From an uncultured Faecalibacterium sp. (GTDB lineage: Bacteria > Bacillota > Clostridia > Oscillospirales > Ruminococcaceae): 6,603 nt of DNA. The notes under the pieces are model-generated. The model saw nothing but the letters and a program-made list of their open reading frames with translations, searched no databases and had not been told where the DNA came from. The position numbers and the translations under genes are program-made. The stretch lies in the NCBI GenBank assembly GCA_900551435.1, contig URVW01000095.1:1-6603 (forward strand), written 5' to 3'. Shown in pieces: positions 5,487 to 6,603 of this stretch (within the stretch, counting starts at the first letter, position 1; each line of letters begins with the position of its first letter).

Positions 5487-5605
5487 CTGTTGATTGCCTG
5501 TTAGCTGCCTGTTAACGAGTCTGTTGGCAGACGAAAAAGCATGGCGGAAAACCGGCATGAAACCAGCGCTTTTTGCCAGTTTGCAGTCTGTTAGACAGTC
5601 TGTTG
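5487..5605. repeat. Six helically phased CTGTTR direct repeats
   Basis: On the plus strand CTGTTR occurs at 5487, 5498, 5509, 5521, 5588 and 5600, usually preceded by GT or GC (core GYCTGTTR; YAACAGRC on the other strand). Steps are 11, 11, 12, 67 and 12 bp; 67 is close to six steps of 11, so all copies fall roughly on one face of the helix. The longest shared block is gcagtctgtt, at 5483-5492 and 5583-5592. The right-hand pair encloses the odd palindrome AGACAGTCT (5593-5601). The probable terminator of the upstream gene lies in the gap between the two groups. This may be a multi-site protein-binding region or a decaying minisatellite. Confidence 0.55.
5534..5559 (-). terminator. Probable intrinsic terminator of the UPF0210 gene
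   Basis: CATG (5540-5543) and CGG (5545-5547) pair with CCG (5552-5554) and CATG (5556-5559) around an AAAA loop (TTTT on the minus strand), with one mismatch (5544/5555). On the minus strand the stem is followed by C and five T (5538-5534). It lies 60 bp past the UPF0210 stop. The stem is short and imperfect, so it may be weak. Confidence 0.5.
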
Positions 5606-5619
5606 GATCTTGAATGCAC

Positions 5620-6603
5620 TCAGTTCTTCAGCGACTGCATCGGTGCGGGCAGACGGCCGCCGCGGTTGATGAACACCGAGGGGTCGCGCTGGTTGACGGG
5701 CATGATGGGGCCATAGCCCAGCAGACCGCCGAAGTCCAAAATCTCGCCCGCCTTGCGGCCGATGGCCGGGATGACGCGGACGGCGGTGGTCTTGCTGTTG
5801 ACCATGCCGATGGCGGCTTCGTCGGCGATGAGGGCGCTGATGACGGCGGGGGTGGTGTCGCCCGGGATGATGACCATATCGATGCCCACCGAGCAGACGG
5901 CGGTCATGGCTTCCAGCTTCTCGATGGTCAGGCATCCGCACTCGGCGGCGTGGATCATGCCGTCGTCCTCGCTGACGGGGATGAAGGCACCGGACAGGCC
6001 GCCCACATGGTTGGACGCCATCACGCCGCCCTTCTTGACGGCGTCGTTCAGCAGGGCCAGACAGGCCGTCGTGCCGCAGCAGCCGCAGGTCTCAAGGCCC
6101 ATCTCTTCGAGGATGTTGGCCACGCTGTCGCCCACGGCAGGGGTGGGAGCCAGCGACAGGTCGATGATGCCGGCGGGCACGCCCAGCGCCTTGGACGCCA
6201 GATTGGCCACCAGCTGGCCCACGCGGGTGATCTTGAAGGCCGTGCGCTTGACCAGCTCGGCCACCTCGTCGATGGGGGCATCCTTGGGCAGCTTGGCCAG
6301 CGCGGCGCGGACCGCACCGGGGCCGGAGACGCCCACATGGATCTCACAGTCCGGCTCGCCGGGGCCGTGGAATGCGCCCGCCATGAAGGGGTTGTCCTCG
6401 GGCGCGTTGCAGAACACGACCAGCTTGGCCGCGCCGATGCACTGACGGTCGGCGGTCAGCTCGCTGGCCTTCTTGACGGCTTCGCCCATCAGCTTGACGG
6501 CGTCCATGTTCAGGCCGGCCTTGGTCGCGCCGATGTTCACCGAGCTGCACACGATGTCCGTCTCGGCCAGCGCGCGGGGGATGGACTCGATGAGCCGGCG
6601 GTC
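5620..6603 (-). CDS. UPF0210/DUF711 PFL-family protein, N-terminus outside the window
   Basis: This is the C-terminal 327 residues of a UPF0210 (DUF711) protein, a family of about 450 residues with a pyruvate-formate-lyase-like fold and no established reaction. The frame stays open to the window edge: the residues before VCSSVNIG read DRRLIESIPRALAETDI, as in full-length family members, so the GTG at 6550-6552 is an internal valine codon and about 125 residues are missing. Recognisable conserved blocks are TKAGLNMDAVKLMG, DNPFMAGAFHGPGE, VGVSGPGAV, DLSLAPTPAVGDSVA, GGLSGAFIPVSED, KLEAMTAVCSVG, IPGDT, DEAAIGMVNSKTTAVR and the C-terminal GGRLPAP. No glycyl-radical motif is seen, so pyruvate-formate-lyase activity should not be assumed. 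Members usually follow a small ACT-domain (UPF0237) gene, which would lie to the right of this window. A probable terminator lies downstream. Confidence 0.95.
   Translation of the reverse strand, partial: DRRLIESIPRALAETDIVCSSVNIGATKAGLNMDAVKLMGEAVKKASELTADRQCIGAAKLVVFCNAPEDNPFMAGAFHGPGEPDCEIHVGVSGPGAVRAALAKLPKDAPIDEVAELVKRTAFKITRVGQLVANLASKALGVPAGIIDLSLAPTPAVGDSVANILEEMGLETCGCCGTTACLALLNDAVKKGGVMASNHVGGLSGAFIPVSEDDGMIHAAECGCLTIEKLEAMTAVCSVGIDMVIIPGDTTPAVISALIADEAAIGMVNSKTTAVRVIPAIGRKAGEILDFGGLLGYGPIMPVNQRDPSVFINRGGRLPAPMQSLKN

Noticed and set aside
5753..6445. A 230-codon plus-strand frame opposite the UPF0210 gene
   Set aside because: It is an antisense shadow; the minus strand matches the family along its entire visible length.
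6550..6552. GTG as the start of the UPF0210 gene
   Set aside because: The upstream 17 codons up to the window edge continue the family sequence, so this is an internal valine.

Overview
The window is a GC-rich stretch of bacterial chromosome in which every convincing gene lies on the minus strand. Codons strongly prefer G or C in third position. An intact spoIIR points to Firmicutes of the class Clostridia. The GC richness and the 54-bp hairpin repeats at the left edge suggest the Oscillospiraceae/Ruminococcaceae (Faecalibacterium, Gemmiger or Subdoligranulum relatives). The spoIIR evidence is strong; the family-level guess is only moderate and rests on memory of genome style, not on a search.

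In transcription order, from high to low coordinates, the layout is as follows. (1) The C-terminal three quarters of a UPF0210/DUF711 'PFL family' protein of unknown function enters from the right edge and stops at 5620. (2) A 299-bp intergenic region holds a probable terminator, six helically phased CTGTTR direct repeats, a 28-codon mini-ORF that echoes the start of spoIIR, and a terminator-like hairpin that embeds the spoIIR ribosome-binding site. (3) spoIIR is followed after 24 bp by a small protein made of two peptidoglycan-binding repeats; the pair ends at a strong intrinsic terminator (4146-4178). (4) sbcD and sbcC have their own extended -10 promoter overlapping that terminator and are joined by a 4-bp ATGA overlap. 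(5) A tandem array of 54-bp repeats with compensating hairpin arms begins exactly at the sbcC stop codon and runs to the left edge.

Functionally there are two units. The spoIIR unit concerns sporulation: SpoIIR is the forespore-made signal that triggers pro-sigmaE processing, and its partner probably binds cell wall or spore peptidoglycan. The sbcDC unit encodes the Mre11-Rad50-like nuclease that opens DNA hairpins and processes double-strand ends. I see no mobile element, CRISPR array, tRNA or rRNA, and no convincing new multi-gene system. The least explained parts are the spoIIR leader and the repeat array after sbcC.
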